DNA of 41,833 bases from Cytidiella melzeri (GCA_022592445.1 JABYQR010000378.1:1-41833); one strand, 5' to 3'; positions 8,290 to 19,180 are shown, counted from the first letter of the stretch. Numbers and translations are program-made. The notes: generated from the sequence alone by a model not told the origin.

Positions 8290-11200
8290 ATGTCGAGCAC
8301 CACACCTCCCACAGGTGGTTCGGCATTGTCTGGCCCTACTGGGTCCACTCCTGCCTCTGCAGGCCCCTCTGCCGCTGGTTCGTCGTTTGTCAAGAACACT
8401 TCCAGCAACTCCTCGTTCATCAAACTCGACTCGCTGCCTAAGCTGACTGGTGCCAACAACTGGAAGGAATGGAACATGCTGTTCATCCAGTTTCTCAAGA
8501 CGCAAGCCGCGTCTGGCATGGTTGATCCTTCTCTGGTCAAGCCCGCGTCCACCGACACGGACTACGACGACTGGTGCAAGGCTGACGCCAACGTCACTCT
8601 GGTTCTCCTCGCGACCGTCGACAGCTCTCTCTACCATCTCTTCGACCTCGAAACCAACTCTGCTGCCGAGATCTACGCTAAGCTAAAGGCCAACTACTCC
8701 GCCTCGACCACTCTCTCTGCGTTCCTCAAGTTCAAGCAATACTTCCTTCACACAATCGACGGCTCACGCCCTCTCGTTGAACAGCTTGAAGAACGTGGTC
8801 GTCTCTGGCAAGAAGTTGACGCCTCTGGCATCCTTGGCGACAAGAAACTGCTCAAGATCTTCGGTCTCCTCTCGGTACTCCCTGACTCCTTCGCCAACAT
8901 CGTCGAGCCCATCCTCGCTGTCACCGCGCCAAAGGACTTGAAATACGACGACATCCGATCGCGCCTCATCGACGAGGCTAAGCGAAAGGAATCGCCTTCA
9001 GTCTCTGCAGTCAAGTTCAACAAGTCTTCAGCTTTGTCCTCGTCGGGCAAGTCAAAGAAGCAGTGCGGGTTCTGCAAATACAAGGGTCATACAGAGGACG
9101 AGTGTCGTAAGAAGAAGGATGCCATTGAGGAGGCAAGGAAAGGGGGAAAAGGAAGAAAAGACAAGGGGAAGAAGGAATCTTCTGGGTCACCATCATCGTC
9201 TAACGGTTCTGCTGCTGTACATGTAGTCTCTGCTGAGGACTCTGCGTCCGAAGCCGCCAACGTCGCGAATATAGATGTTATGTTTTATGCTTCGGGTGAA
9301 ACACCCTGGATGCTTGACCCAGGCTGTACGAGACACATCACCAATAACCTCAACGACTTCCACGACTACAAGCCGTTTGCTACGCCGTCGTTTGCGACAT
9401 TGGCTGATGCTTCGAAGACTTCAATGTCTACGCTTGGGTCTGGGAGCGTACGTGGAACCGTACACGTTGATGGAAAGCAGCTCACAGCGCAGTTTGACAA
9501 CGTCTTATACTGCCCGGGCATCGCCTACCAACTCATTTCGATTTCCTGTCTTGACTCCAAAGGATTCTCTACCGTTTTCACTGGCAGTAAAGCACGGATA
9601 CACAAGAATGATACCACCTACGGCATAGGTACTCTCAAGGGCGGCCAATACTGGTTGGGACTTCGCGTCTCTTCTTTGTCGGTCGCCTCCTCCACGCACA
9701 CGCACTCGTCACCCATCGACCTTGTACACCAACACTATGGTCACCTGAACTGGGAAGCACTACAGAAGCTACGCTCTGACGACTCCCCGGTGACAGGTCT
9801 GACTATCGACGAGAAGACTCCTCGCTCTGAACACGCATGCAAAGGTTGTCAACTCGGCAAGGCCACACGACGCACATTCCATTCATCCTCGACACCTCGC
9901 GCGGACAAACCTTTCGATCTCATCCACACTGACTTGGCTGGACCTATGCAGAACTCTTCTGTAAACGGCGGACACCTCTACATGCTCACATACATCGACA
10001 ACTGCTCTGACAACGTCTGGATTTATTTCCTGAAACACAAAGACGAACAGGAGCAGAAGTTTGAGGAGTTCTGTCAGCTGGTCAAAACTCAGTTCGAGAG
10101 GGATATCAAGATTCTTCGCTCTGACAGGGGCGGTGAATACCAGTCGAAGCGCTTCGTGCAACAACTAAAGGATCTTGGCATTGTCCATCAGCGCACCACC
10201 CCGGATACACCACAACAAAACGGCAAGGCTGAGCGTTTCAACCGCACCATCATGGAGGCTGCGCTCTCTATGCTTTACGCCGCCGGGATGTCCAAAGGAT
10301 TCTGGGAAGAAGCCGTGAAAACCGCCGTGCATGTGCGCAACCGAGCACCCAAACGGTCTCTGGATTGGAGGACACCATTCGAGATTATAACTGGCTCCAA
10401 ACCGGATGTTTCATACTTCCGTGTTTTTGGTTGCCTAGCCTATCGCCACATTCACAAGGATCATCGCAGGAAGCTCGATGCTCACGCTCAGCCTCTTGTG
10501 CATGTTGGGTATGAAGCGGGTTCTAAAGGTTACTGCTTATGGGACAAACATACTCATAGGATCGTCTCGAGTACTGACGTTGTATTCGACGAACTGATCT
10601 TTCCTAACCGTCCTTCACCTCCTACTCAACCAACTTCGAGCATTCCAACCTCTCCGCCGACCACGTACGATCTTGAACTTTCACTCCCTTTAACGCCCTC
10701 TTCGCAGCCGGCTACTACCACGTCGCAAGTGCCCCCAACTCAACAACCACCTCCTCCTGACGCAACATCCACGTCGGCTCCTACGCCTTCACGGATACCG
10801 CGTCCCTCTACTCCTATTCCTAGTTCGTCCACATCTGCTGAGCCAGAGCCTAACTCTTCATCCACGCCACTCTCGCCTTCCAAATGGAAAGGCCCTCCTG
10901 TTGTACCCTCTCCCAAACTCGAGCCAAATCCCAATCGTCTTCCGGCCGCTTCTCCACATGACTACCTTCCATTCTCCAACCCGGCTCATGCTGGTGTTAC
11001 ACGTCGTTCACAACGCACTGTTGTACCTCGTGATGCGAAGCGTCTCCAGTCTATGTGGGCTGCTACTGAACAAGAGATTGAGGAGACAACTCGGGCTCGC
11101 GGTAACAAGGTCCCCTACAAAGGCAAAGGCAAAGCAAAAGCTGACGCCGGCGCTGTCCTCTCTGACGAGCAGGTCGTCATACTGGCAGCGGCAGTTACGC

Positions 11201-12782
11201 CTCAGGGGGAGCCTCGTACCTATCGGCAGGCTATGGGTTCACCGGATCGAGATGACTGGCGTGCAGCTATGGAGGCCGAAATCAAAGGTCTCCAGGACAC
11301 TGGAACATGGAAACTAGTCGATTTGCCCCCTGGTCGCAAGGCGATCAAGAGCAAGTGGGTTTACAAACTCAAACTCGACAAGGACGGTAATGTTGATTGT
11401 TATAAGGCACGTCTGGTAGCCAAGGGTTTTGAGCAAGTTCAAGGCATTGATTTCACAGACACCTTCGCTCCCGTCTCCCGTCTGGAGTCTTGGCAATACC
11501 TTGTCGCCTTGGCAGCTATTCTGGACTGGGAAATTCACCAGATTGACTTCCAACAAGCCTATCTGAACGGATCTTTGGACGAGGAGGTTTACATGGAGCA
11601 ACCTGAAGGGTTTGTACTGGATGAAGGCAAAGTATGCCGCCTTCATAAGGCAATCTACGGCCTAAAGCAAGCAGGACGCCAATGGTTCCTCACGCTCAAG
11701 GCATGCCTCGAAGAACTCGGCTTTGTCTGTTACGACACAGGTGATGTCGCCATTTTCACTCGTGACGAGGGAGAGCCCTCCAAATTATTGTTTGCTACGT
11801 CGACGATCTCACTATTATGGGGAACAGTCTCACCCTCATCAAGGAGACCAAGGACGCTCTTCGTCGCCATTTCATCTCAAAGACTTAGGCGAGCTCAAGC
11901 ACTATCTCGGTATCCGTATCCTCGGGATAGGGGAGTCGTCTCATCTACCTCGACCAAGAGGTCTACATAAATTCCGTTCTCAAACGCTTCCAGCATGAGG
12001 ACTCCAATCCTGCTTCCACACCGCTTCCAACTGGTATCCAGTTGGTACACAATGAAAATCCCAAGGAGCAGTGTGACCCAGCACTTATCCACACCTACCG
12101 CAGCGTACTTGGCTCACTCATGTACGCCTCCCTTGGAACTCGACCTGACATCTCGTACGCCGTTGCAAAGCTCTGTCAATACCAATCCAACCCCTCGCAG
12201 CTGCATCTCCGCGCTGCATATCATGTCCTTCGCTACCTTCGCGGTACCTCAAGTCTCCGACTTTGTCTAGGCCATAATGACGAAGGCGTTGACGATTTTG
12301 TCGGTTACACCGACGCCGACTTTGCCGGCAACTTAGACGACTCGCTCTCCACATCTGGCTGGGTTTATTTCCTAGGCTATGGCGCTGTCTGCTGGTCCTT
12401 GCGCAAACAACGTTCTGTGGCGAAGTCTACCTTCGACTCAGAATACTTTGCGGCTCACGAAGCTTGCGAGCAACTCAAATGGTTGAAGATTCTCACTGAT
12501 CAAATTGAGCAACCTCTTCCTCTACCTGTCGTCCTTCATTGCGACAACAAGAGTGCTGTAGACGCTTCCAAGTCCACCCACGTGAAGCATCGCTCAAAAC
12601 ATACTCGCGTCACTGCGCACGCTGTTCACGAATGCGTCACCGAAGGCCTCGTCAAATTGGTTCGAATCCCTGGAGTTGACAACCCCGCTGACATCTTCAC
12701 CAAGTCTTTACCGGCTGAAGCTCACGTTCGTCACTCTGAGTCCTTAGGGCTCGTCCAGTTTCACCTCGCTGAGGGGGAGTAA
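8290..12782 (+). pseudogene. copia gag-pol polyprotein, broken by four 1-nt deletions in RT
   Basis: The frame opens at ATG 8290. In order: copia gag (LPKLTGANNWKEWNMLFIQF), knuckle CGFCKYKGHTEDEC (CCHC), protease at WMLDPGCTRHI with DPG in place of DSG, GAG-pre-integrase (HQHYGHLNWEAL), integrase with Asp in HTDLAGPM, Asp in LRSDRGGEYQSK and Glu in TPQQNGKAERFNRT, a Pro/Ser-rich linker, then RT (SKWVYKLKLDKDGNVDCYKA, QIDFQQAYLNGSLDEEVYME). The frame changes four times between 11790 and 11940. YVDD is intact but out of frame at 11796-11807. RNase H (YTDADFAGN, FDSEYFAAHEAC) runs from 12042. The stop codon TAA at 12780-12782 is the first three bases of the 3' LTR. Confidence 0.93.
12771..12779 (+). 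other. polypurine tract of plus copia
   Basis: GAGGGGGAG immediately before the 3' LTR. It is the RNase H-resistant primer for plus-strand synthesis. It is also coding, since it encodes the last residues of the polyprotein. Confidence 0.85.
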
Positions 12783-13218
12783 TGGCTTTTCAGCTCCGGC
12801 TCACAGACTAGTAATTACCGGACTCTCTTTTGTTTTCTGTATATGGTCGCTCTATTGTTCTTTCTTCACGTGGACACATCTGTATCACAGATTTTCCTTT
12901 TTGGGTCGCCTGAGGGCTCTGTCTTATATACCTTCGCCCCCGCTCCTGACACTCCATTGTGCTCTTTCTCTTTCGCACCTGGAGTGAGTATTCTTCGTTG
13001 TCCCTCACATATGCAATATGCTCACAGCCTGTACCTGTAGTTAACTTGCTTCGCTTGTGTGTCTTAGGTAAAGTCATTATGCAATCGTGCTCTTTCTCTT
13101 TTGCACCTGGATTAACTCGCTTCGCTCGTGTGTCTTAGGTCCTTACGACGGCAAGTGGGATTACAACTGCGCATCCATCCCTGCCTCTAGACGTGTTGAA
13201 TACATTCGACCGGCTTTA
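12780..13218 (+). repeat. 3' LTR of plus copia
   Basis: 439 bp, identical in length and termini to the 5' LTR. I count six differences, every one a CpG in one LTR against TpG or CpA in the other. The intron-like segment is present at 12984-13040. Confidence 0.95.
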
Positions 13219-13223
13219 GTAGC
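13219..13223. other. target-site duplication (right) of plus copia
   Basis: GTAGC, matching 7716-7720. Immediately to the right the minus-strand copia RT frame resumes. Confidence 0.92.
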
Positions 13224-16200
13224 TTCTCCGAGATTGGTGATGTCAAAGTACTTCCGCAAATTGTCCTTGAGTTTGCCAATGTCCTGGATTTCGGACGACG
13301 CAACAAGGCAGTCGTTGACGTGAGTTCCGATAAGAGTAAGAGTGGATCCAGATAGACAGTAGTAAAGGCAGGGATCTAGTTGGGAACGTGCGAATCCAAG
13401 AGATTTGAGCAGGACTCGGTCGGGTTCCATGCGCCATGCGCGTCCAGCTTGTTTCAGGCCATAGAGTGCTTTGTGAAGTTGATAAACGTGAGTAGTTCCG
13501 TCTTCGTAACCGGGTGCTTGGCGCATGTAAATGTCCTCCTGTAAGGGTGAATTGAGATAAGCTCCAACGACGTCAACTTGATGGAGTTCGAGATCAAGGC
13601 GAGCAGTGATAGAGATAAGAGTTCGGAAAGTTTCAAGTCGCATGACGGGAGCGTGAGTGGTGAAAAAGTCTTGGCCCGGGATCTGTGAGAAACCTTGCGC
13701 TACGGGTCGTGCCTTGTACTTGAGAATATTCCCATCAGAATTGCGTTTGATGGCAAACACCCAACGGCAGCCTACTGCCTTGCGCTCGGCTGGTAATTCT
13801 TCGACTGTATAGGTTCCTAATTTCTTCAGCTGATCCATCTCCTTGTCCATCACCTCTTTCCAGAGCGGCCAATCAGAACAGGCTCTAACTTCTTCCACAG
13901 TTTGGGGCGTGTCGGGATTGAGGGCGGCGAAGCATAAATTAGCTTCCGATTCCGTGATCGTACCTTGCGTATCAGAAATCTCCCCCTGAACTTCAGGGTC
14001 GTATGCGATCTTTGATTGCGGCTTCGTAGAGAGTGCGCGAAGAGTTTTCTGAATGCCATCATTTGCTTTGAGATAATCAACATGTTCGATATTACGACGT
14101 GGACGTGTGACGGCGAGCGAAGGTGAGGTTTGGGGCTTGATTGCGACAGGTGGCGAGGCTGTTACGGGCGTTACCTGTAAATTCTCCCCCTCAAGACCGG
14201 ATGTCTCAACTACGGGCACCGTAAGTCCGGTATTCTTCGGAAAGATCACTTCCCTTGACGTGAGAACGTGTCTTGTTTCAGGTACGTAGTATCTCCATCC
14301 AACGGTGGATTCCTTGATGCCAACAAATTTCCGTTTGACGGATTGCGCGTTTAACTTTGATGTGCGAACATTGGTCTGTACCCAACAGTTGGTTCCGAAT
14401 TCATGGATTCCAGAAAGGTTCGGCTTCTTTGATCGGAGCGCTTGGTACGGTGTTTTCCCTTGCAGAGCTCGGATAGGTGACCGATTCTTGAGAAATGCGG
14501 CATATGACGTCGCATCTTCCCACAGAAATCTAGGGAGTTCATGCGCAATCAGCATGGCACGAGCACGTTCAACAAGGGTGCGATTGAGTTGTTCAGAAAC
14601 ACTGTTGTACTCCGGAAAGTAAGGCGAGGTTGGCTCAATCTGGATTCTGCACTTCTCGGTATAGGTTTTGGTTGCACCGGAAACATATTCCTTGGCGTTG
14701 TCCACGCAAAGCGTCTTGATGCGGTGATTCAAGTGGTTCTCAATCTAAGCATCTAATTCCTCGATCTTGGCAGCCGTCTCGTCACGGTCCTTCATGTAAT
14801 AAGTCCAGACAAACCGTGTTTTTCCATCAGTGAATGTTATCATGTACCGGTTTCCTTGAATGGATGTGAGGGAGGCTGGACCCTAGATGTCCGTGAATAT
14901 CAATTCGCCAATTTTCGAGATCTTGCGCAAAGTCTCCGTAGGGAAAGGCGCGCGGGAACGTTTGGCTTGAATGCAGGATTTGCATGTGAAATTTGCGTCT
15001 GATGAGGTGTCGACGCTCATTCCTGCGACTAAACCATTGTTATACAATTCTTTGAGTTGTTTTTGGTTGAGGTGACCAAGGGTACAATGCCATTCATACC
15101 ACAATCGAGGGGTGTTGGCAACCATACTAACCGCGGAAATGGGTTTGACGTCCATACAATAGAGATATCCCGATTTAGTTCCGCGCCCAATCACCTTATC
15201 TCCGTCTTTGATGATAAGTGATTTTCCATTGCCTTCGTAGGAAAGTCCTGTGCTGGTTAGGCGTCCAAGTGAAATCAAATTAAATTTCATAGTTGGTGCG
15301 TGAAGGGCGTCCTTGAGAACAATAGGCACAGGTCCTTGGTCGGTATTGAATGTGATGCGGACATTGCCTCGGCCGAGACTAGCGCAGTTTCCAACGCCAT
15401 GGATAGCGCTTGATACCGGCATGTAGCTGACAAATAATGATCGGTCAGATACGATGTGAGATGTCGTACCGGTATCAGCGAGCCAGGTTGTCTCCGTGGC
15501 GAGGAGGGTTTCTTCTTCGGCAATGAAAGTATATTCATCCGCATCGTCAGAATTCTCGCCATTTTCCGCAACATGAGAATAGTTTCTTCGTCCCTTGTGC
15601 TTATCTCCCTTCCTATCCTTCGAATCCTTTGCTCCTTTGTCCTTTTCCTTTTCCTCATTTTTCTTCGCCTCCTTCCTACATTCAGGCTTGATGTGGCCTT
15701 CCTTTCCACAGCCATGGCAAAAGACGCCTGATTGGAATTTGGATTTAATGCGACGCTTAGTATTCGCGTACAGGGTCGTTTCACTAGTTGATTGCTCCTT
15801 TCGGCGGCCTTCTTCCTGTAGAATACGACCAATGATATTGGCGGAGGTTAGCGTGTTATCAAGCGAGATGGAAGCGATCAAAGGATCCCAAGTGGGCAGT
15901 AAAGCGGTTAGGATGACAGAAGCAAGTTCGTTATCGGAGATCTTCGTTGTTTGAATAAGATTGATCTCTTGCCACAGGCTCTTGATTTTCCAGATTTCTT
16001 CCTCAAGATCAGAACCTTCTGTTATGGAATATCGGAGGAAACGGCGACGGAGAACAATGAGTGCTACCGCGCCTTCATTATTGAATACGTTGGCAAGGGT
16101 GTCAAAAGCGTCCTTCGAAGTAGCGGCGGAAATCACATGTGCCATCATAGCGTTTGAAACGCGGAAACAAATAGCCGTAAGGGCCTTTCAATCTTTCTTC

Positions 16201-16415
16201 GTCCACTCGGCAATTAGCTTTGCATCAGTGGGTTTAGCGATATTACCGGATGTATAATCCCACAGACCCATGTCCGTGAGAATGTCCGAGATTTGAACAC
16301 GCCAAGTGATATAATTCTCGGCTCCCCATAATGGGTCGATTCGGTAAGTGCCCGAAGGTTCGGATGCACTTGAAGTTGCTGCAGCGACGGTGGCAGGTGT
16401 GGGAGTAGTAGACAT
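13219..16415 (-). pseudogene. copia gag-pol with nonsense codons and a dead RT
   Basis: Starts MSTTPTPATVAAATSS at 16415. The gag has a TGA after EWTKKD (16188), where CGA is the likely ancestor. Then follow knuckle CHGCGKEGHIKPEC, protease WLADTGTTSHIVSD, GAG-pre-integrase (HCTLGHLNQKQLKELYN) and integrase, interrupted by TAG after GELIFTDI (14883) and again near 14745. The second catalytic Asp is in CVDNAKEYVSG and the Glu in NSVSEQLNRTLVE. RT has GCRWVFAIKRNSDGNILKYK and VDVVGAYLNSPLQEDIYM. The catalytic box reads THVNDCLVA where YVDD is expected, so one catalytic Asp is now Asn. The frame runs into the insertion point at 13223. Confidence 0.9.
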
Positions 16416-16561
16416 AGTGATCTAATAGAAAGATCTGAGAATAATTTCTGATAGAAATGGCCTACGGGCGTAATGCCGACGTATTGTCGCCGTGATCCGT
16501 GAAGGCTCCAAGTATAGAGCTTGAAGTTATCGAGAGATTGGTGCGCTTAGTTTAGAGCGCA

Positions 16562-16573
16562 GGGCTCATAACC
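16562..16573 (-). other. primer-binding site of the older copia
   Basis: On the minus strand GGTTATGAGCCC directly follows the LTR end. It is the same 12 bases, complementary to the initiator tRNA-Met anticodon arm, as in the plus copia at 8160-8171. Confidence 0.85.
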
Positions 16574-16905
16574 TATTGTTTTGCGAGGGATTTTCGAGCG
16601 CACACAAATGATAGCGAGTAGTGAGGATGAAATTAAACAGTAACAAATATACAAGTGCTTATATAGTTATTTAAGAAAGCGGAAATAATTAAAGTAGTAA
16701 TAGAATGGAAGTGGGATTAATGACATAGTAGAGCGGGTTATTGGAGTGTATGTGGGGGAGGAACATATGGATATGGGTTATGACATAAACGAATAACTGA
16801 ATGAGTAAGAGGAATGGATAGGATACAAACGGGACGCGGAACGCACGAGACGGAAGATGGAGATGACGAACCGGAAAGAGGATAACATATTATTGGAGAA
16901 CAATA
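16574..16905 (-). repeat. 5' LTR of the older copia (332 bp)
   Basis: Minus-strand start TATTGTT (16905) and end AACAATA (16574) form perfect 7-bp inverted ends, and the primer-binding site abuts the end. A TATATAAG box (minus sense) lies at about 16658-16665, upstream of the presumed transcript start. The partner 3' LTR is not in the window, so the start rests on the inverted ends. Confidence 0.7.
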
Positions 16906-17054
16906 CTCACATTGTGCATCGCACCTAGGAGACAACATGAACAGCCATCTGCCGGATATCAGCGGGAGGCTTGGACTGAGCAAGTGGTTGTGCAAGAGAC
17001 ATAACGTTGTCAACGAGAGGTTGGGAAAGTTGCGGTTTGATTGCGCTATTTTTT
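16906..17054. other. flank of the older copia; possible exon remnant
   Basis: 149 bp between LTR and MITE. On the minus strand one frame stays open for about 40 codons (QPLVDNVMSLAQPLAQSKPP, then ADIRQMAVHVVS) before a stop and looks protein-like in composition. No neighbouring exon was found. It may be the scar of a host gene hit by the copia. Confidence 0.25.
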
Positions 17055-17056
17055 TA

Positions 17057-17219
17057 AGGGCCTGATCAGCTGCGCATTATGTAGTTGCATCTTGGAATAA
17101 TCCCCCGCCAAATGAAATAATCCAGCACTTAATTCGACTTATTTCCACAGCGACTTATTTCCTTATTGGCGGGGGATTATTTATAAGTCGACTACATAAT
17201 GCGGCGCCGATCAGGCCCT
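17057..17219. mobile_element. 163-bp MITE with TA target duplication
   Basis: Terminal inverted repeats of about 29 bp starting AGGGCCTGATC match with three mismatches, flanked by TA at 17055-17056 and 17220-17221. An inner 16-bp inverted repeat (AATAATCCCCCGCCAA and its complement at about 17095 and 17166) lets the whole element fold. The TA duplication suggests mobilisation by a Tc1/mariner-type transposase. There is no coding capacity. Confidence 0.85.
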
Positions 17220-17221
17220 TA

Positions 17222-17590
17222 GCTTGATGAGTGTTGCAAGGATGGGCTGGGAGATGGAAGCTGTGACTGACTGGTGAGTCTGCTTGTCTTGCCTGCACAC
17301 TCAGTTTACTCTGACTTTGTCTCAAGTGAGGCTTTTCTAATGTTATTACTATGCGCTACAGTATTTTAATACTGTATAACAGATATTATGGCTACAACAT
17401 GACCGACACTACAATGCTGTGTTTGAGGCTTTGACAATTCTCACAACCACGGCGGTGGGAGGGCGCCTAATGAGTTGATAACCTGAATTAAGTCAGTAAC
17501 GGGTTATTGACAGGTGTTGATAAACCAACCAGTTCACTCCTGTGCTCAGTCTTGTTCCCAGACATCAGGGGAGACAGGGAGACAAAGGCA
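17222..17590. other. intergenic, nothing recognised
   Basis: 369 bp between two foldback elements. I see no coding frame, RNA gene or clear repeat. Confidence 0.6.
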
Positions 17591-17771
17591 GAGGCAGTCG
17601 CTGGTGCTCCTGCCATAAATGGAGATTTTTTGGTGAGTCCAAGTATATCGAATGATGGCACAGAATGTTACTTTGAGTTAGGTCAGACCTCACTCAGAGT
17701 AAGAAATTGTGCCATCATTGTCCAAAATGTACAAAACTACTAGATTTGGCAGGAGCTCCAGCGACTGCCTC
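17591..17771. mobile_element. 181-bp foldback element
   Basis: Outer inverted repeats 17591-17615 and 17747-17771 match 24 of 25 bases. Inner inverted repeats 17651-17678 and 17692-17719 (28 bp) match with about four mismatches. This nested palindrome has no coding capacity and no clear target duplication, so it is MITE-like and of unassigned family. Confidence 0.7.
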
Positions 17772-17908
17772 AGGTAGTCTCAAACCAGACGTTAAGGAAG
17801 AGCGCGGAGTTCGAAAAAGACACAACTGAGCGGTACCTGCTACTGACCAAATTCACCAGACGTTTGCATACCTCGTTTTTTGTCTTTTGATTAATCTGCT
17901 TTCCAAAA

Positions 17909-18008
17909 CAGGTAATGCAAACGGCTGGTTACGAGACTATACCTCAGGGAACTCTGCAACCATCTTTGCCTTTGTCTTAGTCTCGGAACCAGCCGTTTGC
18001 ATTACCTG
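17909..18008. repeat. 100-bp hairpin with 30-bp arms
   Basis: Arms 17909-17938 and 17979-18008 are inverted copies with a single mismatch around a 40-bp loop. A weaker third copy of the inner motif (CGTTTGCATACCT) lies at about 17861. It abuts the large inverted repeat that starts at 18011 and may be part of the same composite element. Confidence 0.75.
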
Positions 18009-18010
18009 TG

Positions 18011-19180
18011 TTGGAGAAAGCATAATCCTGAAGTCTGCTTTACATGGTCAGGCAGGTTCCAACAACTCATAGAGTGCCCTACATGCCTAGTAAGCTTGGC
18101 TTTATAGCATCTCCACATGAAAAACTACGAACTCAGTCTAAATCTGCCCTGTGCTCTGCATTTCCCAGGTTCAATGCTGTGAGTGGATGGCCCGACGCAA
18201 AATTGCTTTGCTCCGACTCTGACGATTGGGGGTGAGTTGGATCATCTGCATGACAATGAATCACTCGACTCCTGGCCAGTCTTTCCACCAAAGGCGACTG
18301 TTGTTCAGTGTGTGGTGCATGAGCTCGCGACAAGTGTTGTGCGGCTTCCTGAGGACCGTGGCCAACTGGAGTCGTCTATCCAGCTTCACGTCTGTTTTCC
18401 CCAAGCTGTGCTTGATGTCATGTCTGCCAAGGACTGACATGTGTTTCAAGTAGTGTGAGTTGACAGCCTTTGTATGAAGGATCTTTGGAAACGTCGTCGC
18501 CAGAAGAGTTGTCATACTTGCTCGCCAGCAAGGCATCCATCTCCTCTGTTTGGAGAAGGAGCCCATTCTCTATTTTTTTCCAGAACATTTGAAACATATT
18601 TCAACTGTTCTAGAAGATGTAAAGAATGGGCCCCGTCTCCAGCAAGAGAAGATTGATGCCTTGCTAGCAGGCAAGTATGACAACTCTCCTGGCAACAACA
18701 CTTCCAAAGACCCTTCATACAAAGGCTGTCAACTCACACTACTTGAAACACATGTCAGCCCTCGGCAGACACGACATTGAGCACGGCTTGAGGACAACAG
18801 ACGTGAAGCTGGACAGACAACTCCAGTTGGCCACGGTCCCCAGGAAGCCGCACAACGCTTGCCGCAAGCTCGTGCACCACACACTGAACAACAGTCGCCT
18901 TTGGTGGAAAGACTGGCCAGGAGTCGAGTGATTCATTGTCTTGCAGATTATCCAACTCACCCCCAATCGTCAGAGTCGGAGCAAAGCAATTTTGCGTCGG
19001 GCCATCCACTCACAGCATTGAACCTGGGAAATGCAGAGCACAGGGCAGATTTAGACTGAGTTCGTAGTTTTTCATGTGGAGATGCTATAAAGCCAAGCTT
19101 ACTAGGCATGTAGGGCACTCTACGAGTTGTTGGAACCCACCTGACTATGTAAAGCAGACTTCAGTGTTATGCTTCCTCAA
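18011..19180. repeat. 1.17-kb inverted repeat (two arms of about 585 bp)
   Basis: The sequence from 18011 to about 18596 reappears as its reverse complement from about 18597 to 19180, with almost no spacer. The centre is the near-palindrome at 18582-18611. The arms carry the same open frame facing outward: 18566 to 18261 on minus (101 codons) and 18677 to 18931 on plus (84 codons). They share PHNxCR, HHTLNNSRLWWKDWPGVE and similar blocks, with about 12 replacements in 84 aligned residues. The encoded fragment is not recognised. It may be part of a larger transposon whose two copies lie head to head. Confidence 0.85.

Larger units (their letters stand above)
7721..13218 (+). mobile_element. 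Ty1/copia retrotransposon, complete with both LTRs
   Basis: A full-length element: LTR 7721-8159, primer-binding site, one gag-pol frame, polypurine tract and LTR 12780-13218, flanked by GTAGC duplications. The domain order gag, protease, integrase, RT, RNase H defines Ty1/copia. The two LTRs have the same length (439 bp) and differ at six positions, so this is a fairly recent insertion. It lies inside and antisense to an older copia. The only coding damage is a cluster of four 1-nt deletions at 11790-11940. Confidence 0.96.
13219..16905 (-). mobile_element. older Ty1/copia, 5' LTR to RT, cut by the plus copia
   Basis: Minus-strand copia of a family different from the plus one, with a different LTR (332 bp) and distant proteins, but the same type of primer-binding site. 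The 5' LTR is 16574-16905, the leader 16416-16561 and gag-pol runs 16415 to 13219, continuing at 7720-7420 beyond the inserted element. The coding region has in-frame nonsense codons and a mutated RT active site but few indels, which points to decay by base substitution. Confidence 0.92.

Noticed and set aside
8260..8637. Minus-strand open frames over the start of the plus copia gag
   Set aside because: Antisense shadow of a GC-rich coding region; no domain, and the plus frame is clearly the real one.
10740..10934. Gly-rich minus-strand frame
   Set aside because: Mirror of the Pro/Ser-rich linker of the copia polyprotein.
15456..15954. Phe/Ser-rich plus-strand frames resembling membrane proteins
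   Set aside because: Antisense of the Lys/Glu-rich nucleocapsid region of the older copia, which produces Phe/Leu-rich shadows.
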